From: Apricaphanius iberus
Taxonomy: Eukaryota > Chordata > Actinopteri > Cyprinodontiformes > Aphaniidae
Assembly: GCA_028564705.1 (NCBI GenBank)
Contig: JAPXFQ010002850.1
Span: forward strand, 1,612,001 to 1,676,000
DNA: 64,000 nt
Direction: 5' to 3'
Part shown: positions 12,531 to 24,816 of the stretch, in pieces
How positions within the stretch are numbered: position 1 is the first letter of the stretch
Layout: every line of letters begins with the position of its first letter
Made by a program: the position numbers and the translations under genes
The notes under the pieces: model-generated
What the model was told of the DNA's origin: nothing
Database searches by the model: none
The model's input: only the letters and a program-made list of their open reading frames with translations

Positions 12531-13029
12531 GGTCTGAGCCGAGGTGAGCAAAGTTTCTCTGTTTTGTCCTTCTGACAAAATCAGGGATGTTACTTTTTTG
12601 AATATTTCTGGTGAATACATTCTGAAACTCCTGTTTTACTTTTGCTAACAATGCTAATTGCTAATGTAAGACAATAAACGCATCTTAAAATGTGTTTTAG
12701 TTTTAGAATAATGCAGTGATTGTTTTTTTAAAACAGGTCAAAGTTTCACACAAACCCTAGACTGAAAATTGTCCCAAAGTTTAGATGTGATCAGTGCATT
12801 TTTTAAAACTGAATTTATATATCCAATGTGAAACCTTATAGCTATATAAGCCACTTTATCTCCAATTTCAGGAAGAAAATCTTTAAAATGTAAAGACAAT
12901 AGGGTTGCAATTTCATGGGTTATTGAAGTGTAGGTTGCACCAAATAGGGGGAGAGACAAGTCCAAAAAGACCAGCAATAAAAACCTTTAGAGTCAAACCC
13001 TGCTCCCAGGCAATTTAAAATGCAAAACA

Positions 13030-13200
13030 AAAACCATTATGTCTGAGCACTATCTGTTAATTTAATCCCCAATGACTGATAATCCATCACACAGGGCGAC
13101 AACCACATCCAATTATTCTCTCTGCCTTGACTGACAACAGAGGTGATTTATCAAGCTAATAAAAGGTGATGGGAATATAGAGGCTCCCTTAGAATAAATT
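13030..13200. promoter_or_regulatory. Regulatory-looking intronic block
   Basis: A repeat-free block with several homeodomain-type cores: TTAATTTAATCC, ATAATCCATCA, CCAATTATTC and AGCTAATAAAAG. Surrounding sequence is lower in complexity. Called on texture alone. Confidence 0.3.
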
Positions 13201-13204
13201 ATGA

Positions 13205-16200
13205 ATATTTTGAATATAACAATACTCTTGGTTGCAACCATAACTAATATCTAAGAATATGTGGCAGGCCATTTAACAAATCTTCCTGGTGTTTGTTTCT
13301 CTGCGTGGGTGTGAGAAAGAGAAATAGAAAAAGAAAGCAAGAATGCGTGGTTGGTTCATGTAATGATAAACTGAGCTGATGCCATGGTGGTGGTGGTGTT
13401 GGGAGGGGGGTAGGGGTGGCAAGAATCTTAAGGTTGGTAGAATGATTCCTTTGGGGTGGGGTTGGGTACGAATGGTGGGAGGTGCAGTCTCATACAATCA
13501 ACATCTACGTTGTAGCTCTCAGAAGTAGAAAGAGCAACAACACATCCACACAGTACACAAAAGCTGCAGAAAATGGAAGTGTTGTGTATAGAGGCAGACA
13601 GTTCAACCTGAAATACATGCCAAGTAATTATAAACAAAGTTAGTCAGTTATATTACCCCCCACTTCCATATACATTCACACACAAACACACTCAAACATG
13701 CACGTAGATGCAAGTGATGAGGAAAGACAGTGACATCTTGGCATGCAGGAAGCATTCCTGTGGAGTATCATTTTCATAAACATAAGGGCCGCAGACGAGG
13801 AGGGAGAGATCATCTGATAGAAATACTGCAGTGCTGCTCTGACGACCAGGAACAACAGAGAGGGCAGGGGGTGGGGGGTGATTAGGCAGGAAGGTGCTGT
13901 GGCTGTCCCTGACACGGAGGCTTTCAGTGTCTTTCTCCTCCTCTCTGTCATATTGTTATTTTTCTTCAAGTGCTACTGAAGGTCTTAAAATTCAGTTGTT
14001 GCTGAATCTTAAACAGGCCCTTGTGTGAATAAAGAAAATCCCACATGGCATCCTGAAGAAGAAATCTACACGCTTCTGATGTATCTAAAAAAAAAAAAGC
14101 CAACCAAAATAAACATTTGCTAACTTTTAACTTTCCAAAACCAGCCAATAATCTGATCACACCACCACTAAATCCCCTTTTTTTTCAAAACTGTCTTGAT
14201 GACCGAGATTAATGTTCCACAGCTGGGGAAACAGTCTGGGGAGGCAGATCACACCCAGCAGAACCAGGGTAAACAGGATGTGTCATTAGAAACTGTACCT
14301 GCATCTGACCCTCATAGCTAAATCATTGCTTGGTCAAAAACACAACCTTGCCAGAGGCAACATGAATTTAAAAAGGGTTGTTCTTTGTGCAGTTATCATG
14401 GATACAATATTTCATTTTCCCTAAGAAAAGTCTGGTTGGTTTCAGCAACATGTTTATCTGGAAAAAAATGCTTAAAATATCTTAAACCATCATGCTATAT
14501 ATAAAATAGCACTTGTTATAAATATTTTTAACAAGCAATAAAATAAAAAATAAAAACTTTTAAGATTTAAAGAGAAATCAGATGAGGTTTGAATGGGCTG
14601 GTTTAAAGCTTCACTCAGAAATGTTACACTTTTCTGATCAGTGAATGCACCACACCTAAGCTGAACCACCTCACAATAAAAACACTTTTCCAGCGTGTAT
14701 GCTAATACTATGTGAAAAGGACTCATACGTTGCCAGCTTTTATTATCAATGAGACTATTGAAAATGAAGTCAAAGGAAGCATTAAATTGCAAGAAGCAAT
14801 TGAAAAGGAAACTATATTCTGGTTGAGGTAATTCAGGCAGTGAGAGAGTGAGAGAGACTTTTAGCAGATAACAGGAAGGCTGAGCAGCATACAATATAGC
14901 TGCTCTTTTTTAATCCTTCAGTGCTCATAACAAATAATGGATTTGGACGTTTGTAAGTTAAAGGAGGGAAATCGATTTATGAAAATAAGTTATCATGCTG
15001 TTCACTAATACAAGATGTTAAAAATGTAAAAAATGTCAATTCCACTATACATTGATATTTGTTTTTAAACAATGTGTGAACTTGATTTTGCATCTGAAAC
15101 TAATAAATAACAACCAGTAATAAGGGAAGGCTAGAATAATAATATTTTGAACCCACTTCTGTCCTTAATAGAAATAAAAATAGAAATGTAAATGACTGAA
15201 ATCAAAGCTCTTAAAAATGGGATATCAGAAATCAGCATGGAAATTCAATTTTGTTGCCTCTCTTCAAAAGCACAACTTTTACAAAAAAAATAATGTTGCA
15301 GTACAAGTAAAGCCAGGTAGTTATTACATCTTTATTTCTCAAAGGTTCATGTTTCTGGGATTCAGACAGATAACTGGGAGGTGTTTTCTTTTAGCATTTT
15401 TTTAAAGAACAGTGGCAACAATGAAAGCAAACACTTAGCAAGAAAAAAGAAACCGTTTGGATGATGTGATCTTATTTCAAAAGGGATGTTGTTTATTATT
15501 ACTGGGCATCAGAAGAAAAGAAAGAATTAACATATTTTGAGATATTTTTTCACAGGTTTATCAGTATTTTCAAAAGATTAACACTCTGAAAGAAGTAACT
15601 AAAACTATGACAACATGACCTTTCTGTCTTGACATGCGTACAATATTTTAGGTGGACGTTGAATGCCTTGAACCAACACAGGTCCTCAGTGGGGGGCCCT
15701 TACTGACAGGAAATAGCTCAGGAACATTACAGGGCAGGAAGCCACCTCAGTCTCAATCAAACTATAAAAAACAAAGAAAAAAAATGGAAACTGCTTTGTA
15801 GTTTCTCTCAAGTTTCTCAGCTGTCTAAAACTCTTTAAATAGATTAGAAAAATTTAGTCCAAAACAGTCCCATTCTGTCAAAATAGCAGCAGATCAGTAA
15901 CATACCTAAAATGCCTTTCCCTTGTACACATGTGTAAAAGTAACACACTCAATCAAACTTAGGTCTCTCCTTATTTTCCCTTTGATCCCCTCAAGCTGGC
16001 TAAGTCCCATGAGAAAAACCCTAACAGGTGATCTGTGGCCACTTAAGAAATTAATATATTCTGACATAAGTCGTTTTTTTTTAGAGATGTCCAGAAGAAA
16101 TATGCCCCTCTCACTTTATAGGTTCTCAATTCATAACTCTACTACAACATTCGGCAGTGTTGTTCCAGGCAATCATGGATGTCTTTGTCAGGTTTTATTT

Positions 16201-17340
16201 GTGTGCATTCCCTACCCCCTGATGGCACTGTGAATACATTGTGTCCGCCAATTGTAGTGCAGGATGTGTGATATGGGAGATGGGAAAAACAGAGAAATCA
16301 TACTGGCCCCAGGCGAAGCTTAGGGCTGAACCTTGTCAGTGCGCATAGTGAGAAGAGAGAGAGTGAACAAGCAAATGGATTCAACCCTCAGCTGGTTGTT
16401 GTGTTATGGCTGGACCTCAAAGCTGCCAGCTGCACACACAGACCCCCACGACCTGAAAATTTATCCGGTTTATCTGACAGGAGACAACACCGAAAAAATA
16501 GAGGCCCCCTCTTACTCACTCCAACACAGAGGAGAACGAGGTCATCAGGCCTGAGTTTGAAGCAGCCAAAATAAGTGATAGAAAATAATAGAAACAAACT
16601 TGACAATCTGCAAAGCCTTCTTCCACAGGTGCACAAACAAGGTCATCAATAGGGACTAAACGAGAAGGCAATGTTTTAGTCAAATATCGCTGTAAGACTC
16701 AATCTTTATTTGATAATAAGGCGCTCCTTCGATCCACCTCTTCATAGTGCATTTTTCTGTTTAAAACTCCATGAGGTTTCTAGCTAGTCTGCATTTTTAT
16801 TGAGTTGCTACAGGAAAACTTATTAGAAACTTTAGGAACTGAACATTCTGATGTGATAAGAATATATCAGGACAGAGATTTAGACTGATCTCAACCCTTT
16901 CTTCTTACATATAGGCTAGATATACTACAAACTATTTTAAAACATCCATAATAACTTTATAGAGTAATTTAGTCCAAGTTTGATCAACTTACGCAAGGTA
17001 CTATTTACATTTGTCCAAGTGTAAGGCGTGTTAATGCCATGAAGGCATTGAAAATGCTCTTTTTTGTGTTTTCGCACACAAAAAGAATCTATGTTCAGTG
17101 TACAAAAATCCACCTGAGATCTGAATAGACAAATTTTACATATGTTTTGATCAGAATGTTTTCAAACACAATATAAACTCCTCAAAACCCATAAAATACT
17201 AGTTTACTTAAGCACCAAGGTATGCATCACAGCCGTCCATGGTGCACAGCACTTGCAGAGGGCACATCGCAGAGTGAGTTTTGTTTCAATGACTTCACAA
17301 GAAATCAGTATAAAACTTGGATAAGTAGCAAGTAAATGTT
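13205..17340. other. Intronic stretch without a recognised feature
   Basis: Mostly unique AT-rich intron. It includes a short GGT/G-rich tract at 13385-13425 and A-rich tracts near 14090. Open frames here are short and match no family recognised. Confidence 0.5.
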
Positions 17341-17349
17341 AAATGGAGT

Positions 17350-17590
17350 GGACTTATTTAGTGTATTAGTAGGCGCACTCAAAACTCATAGCACTTTAAA
17401 CTGGAGCCAAATTCACCCAATCACACCTAAAAAGAGCACACATTCATACACTGTTACAGAACTCAGCAGGTGACCTGAAGTAAGTGCCTTGCCCAGGGGC
17501 ACATCATGTGACAGGAGGAAATTGGAATTGAACCTACAACCATCCAATGCAAGACAACTACTCTATCTACCAAGCCACAGTCACCCTGAT
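17350..17590 (-). mobile_element. tRNA-derived SINE, reverse orientation
   Basis: Read on the minus strand, the high-coordinate end has a tRNA-like head: A-box-like TGGCTTGGTAGATAGAG and B-box-like GGTTCAATTCC. It is followed by a body containing TGTGCCCTTGGGCAAGGCACT-like sequence (here CTGGGCAAGGCAC), typical of teleost SINEs. It is degenerate; no clean target duplication was found. Confidence 0.6.
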
Positions 17591-19260
17591 GGGTGATGGT
17601 TAACTTTTGCCCCATAGCACCCCCTAGTTTAGGCCACCCATGCAGTATGATTAACTGCCATTGATCAAAACATCACCAGATTGTATAAAATTAGTCGAAA
17701 ACTAATAAGGAAACTGAAAGAGATTCCAAACTAAGATAAGAGTATAACAAGTAAGCTATGACGAGTATCACAGAACTTGCATGCTGCAAGTATTTGGGAT
17801 CATTATTTATTGCATGCACCAGACGCCTGCCTCGGACAGCTAATCCAGACTGCAACCTGATACTAGAAGCAAATATTACAAGTAAAAATGCAACAAAAAA
17901 AGTAAAGCATTGATATAAACACTTTTAAAATTCAAACTGGTCAGTTTGAATGTTTCCTTGTAGCTCGGATTACACAGCAAGACTGTATGCAATGAAAAAG
18001 CTGTGGGAAAAGTAAAGCCTGTGGGTTTGCCCCATCAGCAGCAGTTGTGATGTTTAGCTTGTTTTGCCATCAACAGCATTATATCATTTAAACCAGGCTT
18101 TTTTTTTTAACTGGCCTGATCTGCCCTTGCCTGTGCTCAGCGCTGAGAGCAGAAAGTTGTAAAGCAAAGCTACAAGTTACAAGTTACAAAGCAAAACTGT
18201 TACAACAGAACATACAGGAATCAGACTCACATTATCCTTCTGTTATAAGTCAGAAGACACAAGCATAAAAAAAACAACTAAACTAAAATAAATAAATATC
18301 TATGGTTACAGTTTCAACTGTCAAAAAAAAAGATCCTCCCTTCCTGCCAGCAGTTTGCATGTGCATTGAAAGAGTTTAGAGACCTGACCAGCCTTCTCTA
18401 TGAGTCAGTTTTGGTCTGCTAAAAGTTTGTCAAATTTGAAGACTTGTACAATAAAATAAGATCTCGGGTAATTATATAAAAAATTTAAAAAACAAAACAA
18501 AAAAACAAAAAACATTTTCTAAACCAATCAAAACTTTAAGAACAAAGGTCCCATATATATAAAAAAAGAATAATTAAAGGTGTAAAAGTTTGATATCAAA
18601 CCATGGTAATGCTGGTCTAGAATTACAGAGTTTTTGTAAAGTAAAAATCCAAAAAGGTTATGAGGGGAATTCACCTTTGTAGACAGCCTAAATTGGCTTC
18701 CTCTGTGAAATAAGTGCTATTTTCAAAGCTGAAAAAGGGCCAAAAAAAAGGTAGGGAGAGAAGAGAATAAACTTGGGTTGAGGAGCAGGACAACTAAATC
18801 CCTCCTACAACACACAGCTGCTGCCATGATCGCCTAGCAACTAGGAGGTGATGGACGCGGCCTGAAGATGGATGGTCACCATAAATCACTGTACTGTGTG
18901 GGAGGAGGACAACGTAGAAGGCAGAGAGAAGGGAACAAGGAGAGGACAAAAAACAAAACATTCTTTTCCTTCACTTTACTTTCAGAACACATGGGCTGAC
19001 CTAGCCTTGACCTCTCACTGTACTTTCAATCAACTATCTTTGGGAATCAGAAGGGTCTGGAGACTTTTCTTAGTAAGATTACATGAAAACTTACAGACAA
19101 CTATGTATGTTGTCTCTTTTTTTAACAGATTATAAACCTGCAGTCCTACCCTTTACTTCTCCACTAGACCCCACAGCCAGAATGTGCCAGTTACCAGGAT
19201 CAATGCATCCTAAGATTAAAACTAGAAAATTTCAGGAAATTTAGAGAAGGGACGGCCACG
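17591..19260. other. Intronic stretch without a recognised feature
   Basis: AT-rich unique sequence with short A tracts (18480-18515) and a small direct repeat of ACAAGTTAC near 18172-18188. No gene or repeat family was recognised. Confidence 0.5.
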
Positions 19261-19264
19261 GTGT

Positions 19265-19480
19265 GCATGCTAATGCTAACTAGCATGCTAATGCTAATGT
19301 TAGCTAACATGTTGGCATTACTATAAACCCATTCAGTACCAAAATATAGTCAAAAAGCTCAAATTAGGTAAAATGCTAACAACAGCTAGCATGCTAATGC
19401 TAACTAGCATGCTAATGCTAGCTAACATGTTGGCAATACTATAAACCCCTTCAGTAAAAAAATATAGTCAAAAAGCTAAG
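19265..19480. repeat. Tandem duplication built on GCTAATGCTAAC units
   Basis: Two copies of a roughly 95-bp segment (19265-19360 and 19389-19478), offset by about 124 bp. Both run from CATGCTAATGCTAACTAGCA through AACATGTTGGCA and CTATAAACCC to AATATAGTCAAAAAGCT. Each begins with GCTAAT/GTTAGC inverted motifs able to form a hairpin. It looks like a two-copy minisatellite or a duplicated piece of a repeat. Confidence 0.85.
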
Positions 19481-19674
19481 AAAAATAAGATTATATCAGT
19501 CATAGAAAATTCTTTCAATGAGATGCAAAAGTGAAATTATTTTTCTGTAGCGCTACAGTGTATAGAGTAATGTTTTTTGTAATGCACTCCCCTCCGTAAC
19601 CTGTTGCTGTCCACTCTATGTTGAAAAAAATTATTTCAAAAGCAAAATGTAAAATTGTTTTAATCAAGTTAGTC

Positions 19675-20038
19675 TAGGGATGCACCGATACAGGTATCGG
19701 GGCCAATACTGTTCTTATTTACTACATTGGTATCAGTTAAAGTAAGCCGATGCCATGAACCAATACTCAAAATGACCAAACTCTGCAAAATTGTACAGAA
19801 CATTTTTATTTATCACTTGAATTTTTTGTTTTGTGATCATTTTAATACGTTGTTTTTATATAATTCATCCTAATTTGTTGTAACAAGCAGAGAAGAAAAT
19901 AAAACCTGCCTTCCAATTCATTGCATTTGTGTGTGTGTGTGGTAGAAGTATCGGCATTGGTACTCAGTATTGGCAAGTACTCTGATCCAAGTATTGGTAT
20001 CGTATCGGTTTGAAAAAAGTGGTATCGTTGCATCCATA
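19675..20038. mobile_element. Non-autonomous hAT-type element, copy 2
   Basis: A second, longer copy of the family at 799-1128, in the same orientation. The ends are TAGGGATGCACCGATAC and, inwards from the right, TATGGATGCAACGATACC. The flanks AGTTAGTC and GGTTAGCC are compatible with a decayed 8-bp duplication (6 of 8). A short GT run lies at about 19928-19941. It has no coding capacity. Confidence 0.7.
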
Positions 20039-20199
20039 GGTTAGCCATTTTAAGTTGCTTCAGTTTTAGTTTTTTTTAAAACAAATTTTAGTCTAAAACT
20101 AAAGTCTATCATTGGGCTGTACAAGTCTAGGCTACCGTTGTTATGAGCTCTAACAGTGATTTTTAACATGTGTAAATGTGATCATGTTTTTAAATCTAG

Positions 20200-20292
20200 G
20201 GGAGGGATGGGGTAATTTTTAATCTGTAAAGCACTTTGAGTTGCAATCTTTGTATGAAAAGCGCTTTGTACATAAAGTTTGATTAATTAATG
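20200..20292 (+). mobile_element. LINE 3'-tail fragment
   Basis: GTAAAGCACTTTGAGTTGCA followed by AAAAGCGCTTTGTACATAAA and ending in GATTAATTAATG is the characteristic 3' end of teleost L2/CR1-like LINEs, severely 5' truncated. No clear target duplication was found. Confidence 0.65.
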
Positions 20293-20490
20293 TTTTTACA
20301 TGTTTATTAAAAATATAAAAATAGAGCTGTTTAAAACAAGAATAACAAGCATAAAAAAAAGATTTGGCTGGGCTTAAACTCTAGAGCTTTCATTTACAAA
20401 CATCTCTATAGACCTACACTCCACACACCTCTTGATGGACATAATGGATTAAACTAGAATTTTCTATTTATATCATACATGCTCGTATCA

Positions 20491-20613
20491 CCCTGTGATG
20501 GACTGGCGACCTGTCCAGGGTGTACCCCACCTCTTGCCCGTTGACAGCTGGAGATAGGCACCAGCCCCCCGTGACCCCTTGAGGATTAAGCGGTTCAGAA
20601 AATGGATGGATGG
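20491..20613 (+). mobile_element. Short retroposon (123 bp) with a perfect 12-bp target duplication
   Basis: The insert begins CCCTGTGATGGACTGGCGAC and ends in (ATGG)n. The perfect direct repeat ATGCTCGTATCA lies at 20479-20490 and 20614-20625. The insert is the 3' portion of a common teleost retroposon family. Its relatives here are 55152-55277, 52321-52419 and, for the 5' portion, 24603-24816. The intact duplication indicates a fairly recent insertion. Confidence 0.9.
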
Positions 20614-20701
20614 ATGCTCGTATCACTGCTGTCATACCCCACCATCACATGGTTCCAAAAGGGTAAGATTCATTCACTCTGAATCAAATGAATCTGTCTT
20701 A

Positions 20702-21076
20702 CGGCCCATTCACACCCCCCAAAATGTCAACGCCCAGAATGGCAAGATTACATGTTAGTTCTATGGTTGAGGCCCTCAGTCTCCGCGGTGCTGTGTGTGC
20801 TTTTGCCATGGCAATTTCGAAAGTCAGTCACGCAGAAGTTGAGCTACTGCAGCTGAAGTCAACATTAACATCAACCACTGGAAGTTGTCTAGGTTTAGCA
20901 AATAAAGCCAAGTCACTCTCTCGATATGATCAGCCACTGTTTAAAACATCCGCTAACAGAGGAGGCCCCGCCCAAGTGATGAGGCTTTACTTCAGCCTCA
21001 AAAATGTATAGGCTTCAATATAGTCACTTTGTGAGCGTTTTCTGACGATAACAAAACGTGCAGTGTGAACGTGGCA
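20702..21076. mobile_element. Candidate Harbinger-type MITE
   Basis: A 375-bp non-coding element flanked by TTA on both sides (20699-20701 and 21077-21079), the target preference of PIF/Harbinger. The terminal inverted repeats are short and diverged: CGGCCCATTCACAC on the left and, read inwards from the right, TGCCACGTTCACAC. The 107-residue frame crossing it matches nothing recognised. Confidence 0.5.
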
Positions 21077-21079
21077 TTA

Positions 21080-23655
21080 GAGTTAGAATTATGCTTGCTG
21101 AGTCTAAAGCTAGACCAAATACAAAAGTCTTAATTAGTCTATGTATAGACTTAACACTGACTCCTTTCTGAGTGAGGGTTATTGGGAGCTTCAAGACTGA
21201 AAACAGGTCTAGTGCTCCATGAGATAGCATGAGAATCCAATACCAGCCAAAGCCAGATTCAACCAACTTTTAAAAGATGATAATAATGAGCACCTATATC
21301 TTTCATAAAGCAACCCTTCGGGCAAAGCAATCTGGGTAGTGTAGTTGCGGGATAAACATCCCTGGGCTATCTGATTATGGCTTACTGCTGCGGCACTGGT
21401 GTCTAGTAACACTCAGAGAGCGCTCAGCCATCCATCAAACAGTGAGTGTCTGTCTCAGGCTTTCCACCCTGCTTCTTCTCGTCCTGGCTCTCCAGTTACA
21501 GCCATACACGGCCGGTCTAAATAATATTCTTCATGATAAATGACGCTATAAGCCTGGTATCCATCATTAATCTGATTTTTAAAGAAGCATCCATCTTGGA
21601 GAGAGCCTGTTAGGGCCACAGGAGAGCAGAGCAGCTCGGGTTCATTTAAAGGCCAGGCTGCTGCATGAGTGATACCTGTCAGCCCTGTTCATCAGGGAGC
21701 AGTGCACACACATTAAACATTGACGCCATATGGCCTCATACACACTCACACACCAACACACACACGTCTGCAGTACTTCTGTATATGTGTGTTTTTTTGC
21801 GCATATATTTTAGAGCAAAAAAATACTGGGGCATTTGTCGGACTCGTACAAAGACAAAGCATATTTCTCCTCTTCATTGAGACATCTTGCAACGTGTCAT
21901 GAAAGAACATTCTGTCACTCATCAAAACGCAGCTCAGTGTAACTCAACCCTTCCTGTCATCTCAAAAAAATCTCCACTCCCAAACACTCCTCCTCAAGGG
22001 TTTCAGGAAAACTCACTCTTCCTTGGAAAATCAGTCACACACACACCAACACAAGTTTATCTCTCGCTATTCAAACTCTATACCTCACTCTCCATTCCTC
22101 AACTTTCATGTTTTTTTGGTTTCTCTCAGTCTAACCTCTGTCTTGTTTCCCTTCCCTCTTTCTTTCTCTTCCTCTCTGCCCCCTATCCACCTCCCTTCTG
22201 TGTGTATCTGGTAAAGCCTGTTTGATAAATGACACACGTCATCGTGTCAGAAGCGAAGGGTGGGTCAGTGATAAATGACTCTGTTGAAAAGGAAATCGGC
22301 TCTCTGGCATGGCCGGCCTATTCTCCTCGTGGATTGGGTTTCAGGACCCCTAAAGAACGGAGCAGCTCAGGTTCCCCGAAAAAAAGAGCACACATCTCAC
22401 AACGCTCTGATGCTCTCTAACTGCTTAGAGAGAGGAAAAAAAAAAAGAAGAAAAAAGTTGGGTAGGTGGGGCTGTGGGGATCCAGCCTGTCCCAATTGTC
22501 GCCACAGTGCAGCTGCATCCATCACTAGAGCGGTGGGACTATTTTTACAAAGCCTCCGAGTCGGTGCCAAGACAGCAGCCTCTGCTGAAAACCTCAGCTG
22601 AAAGCACACTGAAAGCTGAAAGGAAAGAGCGACTGGGTAACAGTTTTCTATTTGTGACACTACTACACCACTTACACTCCTCTCTGAGAGCCCAACCCTA
22701 CGGCTTGACATCTGCCAAGTGTGTGTTAAAAAGGAGAAAAGGCCCATTTTACCGCCCCCACCATCATCCCTAGCTAAACTACCTCCTCTTCCTCCCCCCT
22801 CATGCCCTTCTTCTTTTTTCTGCTAAAGTCTCTCTTTCAGTCACTTGCTGGCAGGGTGGCACTGTTATTATTGCACAAGCAGGATTTATGGAGTAGAGTG
22901 CCACAGTTAAAAACAAAAAAAGTAATCTGTCAATACCTGTGGGAAACGCTCCATCAGCCATCCTCCTTTCACTGGTTCTCAGAGCCTCATTAGCTATGCA
23001 CTTATCAGACAAATAGATCACAGACGTGACTTAACTTCAACGGAATCCGGCTGCAGGACTTTCATTAGCAACAAGGCCTGCAAGGCCAAACCATTTGCCT
23101 CGCTTTAACACCTGCAAACAACCGGAGGCATTTTGTTGTTGGAGTTCTCAGATGATACTAGTGCACATGTCAACCAGCAACTCCGTCCAAACTGAAGGTC
23201 CCCTGCTGCTTCCATAAGGACATGCTTTTCACACACAAACAGGAAGCCAGACACATGTGAGGGAAGTGTACTTCTTTTCCCCTGCCTTACGACCCAGTCA
23301 CAACATGTGTGCATGCATCTGCAACAGGGGCTACTTACTTGTGTCAACAACGTAGGGGCTGGTTACCAGGTCCAATGAAATGTTTAAAAAACGTTCCTGA
23401 TTCACTTTCTATGGTTTGAGATTTCAGAGAAACCAGAGTTTTACTCATTTACTTGGTGCACAATATAACACAGGGTTTATCTACTTCCACCAATTGCTGT
23501 GCACTGCTTGGAGAAGGGCCTTACTTAGATAGAAGACTACATTTTTGGAAACAACTCCCAGTTATCAAAAACATAAAACCGTAGTGGTAAGACATAATTA
23601 ACAGGATAATATAAACTTTTTTAGTTATATTCTTTACTGAGCCTGAAAGGCGGCA
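21080..23655. other. Intronic stretch with possible regulatory segments
   Basis: Unique sequence. Segments 21540-21740 and 22229-22330 are complex and repeat-free and could be regulatory. 22020-22210 is pyrimidine-rich. No gene or known repeat was recognised; the overlapping short open frames on both strands look random. Confidence 0.4.
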
Positions 23656-23663
23656 TTTTCTGT

Positions 23664-24191
23664 ACCCTGGAAATCCAGAGGTCTTGCAAGAGCACAATTT
23701 GAATTGTCTGTGCAAGACGCTCTGGCATCGAACAATGATACTGTTACTGCATTACATAAGCAGTTCGGGGAACCTATCAAATCGGTGTATCTAGTGTAGG
23801 CAGGCCAGAGGAGAGCTAAACTGATTATGACAGCGCTGCGACATCCGGAATCATTTAGTAAACATTGAAAGATGGCTATGGATGAACACCAGTTGTTTGA
23901 AACGGCTTTGGCTGCTACTTTTATCTAAAAGACGAACAGAAAACCGTGTTTGAATCGTTCCCTTGCCAGAAGGACGTTTTGCTGTTTAGCCCACTAGATA
24001 TGGCAAGAGTTTAATCTACCAGTTAGCTCTGCTGGTAGCTCTGGATACGTCAAACCATGTATTGTAGTGATTGGTCGTGGCATTATCCAATTGCATGCAG
24101 TGAGAGTTTCAAATGCATGCTTGGTTCCATCCCTCAAGTTATGCTCTTTTCATTACTCGTTGCCAGACCCTTAATCTTAATAGACCAGGGT
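23664..24191 (+). mobile_element. Repeat carrying a broken helicase-like fragment
   Basis: This roughly 530-bp unit starts ACCCTGGAAATCCAGAG and ends ACCAGGGT, so its termini are inverted ACCCTGG. Inside, on the plus strand, 23990-24052 reads PTRYGKSLIYQLALLVALD, which is helicase motif I (Walker A, usually P-T-G-x-G-K-S in RecQ-like enzymes). Just upstream another frame reads YLKDEQKTVFES, resembling the segment before motif I. Frameshifts and stops separate the pieces, so it is dead. The tail includes TGATTGGTCGTGGCATTATC and GTTGCCAGACCC. The transposon class is not identified. Confidence 0.55.
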
Positions 24192-24602
24192 CTTGATTTT
24201 TCCAGAATAAATTTTCTGCATAAGCACTAGAAAATTACTACTAACTTCTATGGTGATTATATGTTTGTTTAAAGCTATGTATCAAATTCTAAATATTTTT
24301 TTATAATATTATAGCAACAGTTGTAATAAGTATCATTATATATAATTGTAGCAGCTGTTGGAATAACTGTAGCTTTACTGCTTTTGAATAAAAAAAAACA
24401 CAACAAAAAACATATCAATCACAAAATACAATTTTGTTACTTTTTGTGCAAATACTGTACTGTGAAATATAGGTTGTATTTAGTGTTATGAAACAGAGTT
24501 AGAAATTTGAGCAGAAAACAAATAGATAATGTTTGCAAACCTTCACTGTTGTTCACATGAGTTACATCCAATGTTCATATATTTGCAAATATGATGAAAT
24601 AC
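24192..24602. other. AT-rich intronic stretch, nothing recognised
   Basis: AT-rich sequence with short A tracts. No gene, repeat family or clear regulatory block was seen. Confidence 0.5.
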
Positions 24603-24816
24603 GGGCTGCAGATTGGAACAGTTGGTAGCAATGTTTCATTGCAGCAAGAATGTATGGGTTCAAAACCCATTCTGCGGTCTTTCTGCTTACCGTTCACATG
24701 TTCTCCACTTGTATGGGTGGGTTCACTGTACTCTGGCCTCCTCCCACAGTCCAAAAACATATCTGTTAGGTTAATTGGTCTATCTACGATAAATTGCCCT
24801 TAGGTGTGAGTGTGTT
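24603..24816 (+). mobile_element. Degenerate tRNA-like SINE head
   Basis: GGGCTGCAG-ATTGGAACAGTTGGTAGCA, a B-box-like GGGTTCAAAACCC, then CTTTCTGC, CATGTTCTCC, CCTCCCACAGTCCAAAAACAT and GTTAGGTTAATTGG follow the order of a very common teleost tRNA-like retroposon. In the family, this head precedes the CCCTGTGATGGACTGGCGAC tail found on its own at 20491 and 55152. Here the tail is absent. Confidence 0.7.

Noticed and set aside
22397..22773. Overlapping 99-116-residue frames on both strands
   Set aside because: No known family; the stretch is ordinary intron with pyrimidine- and purine-rich runs.
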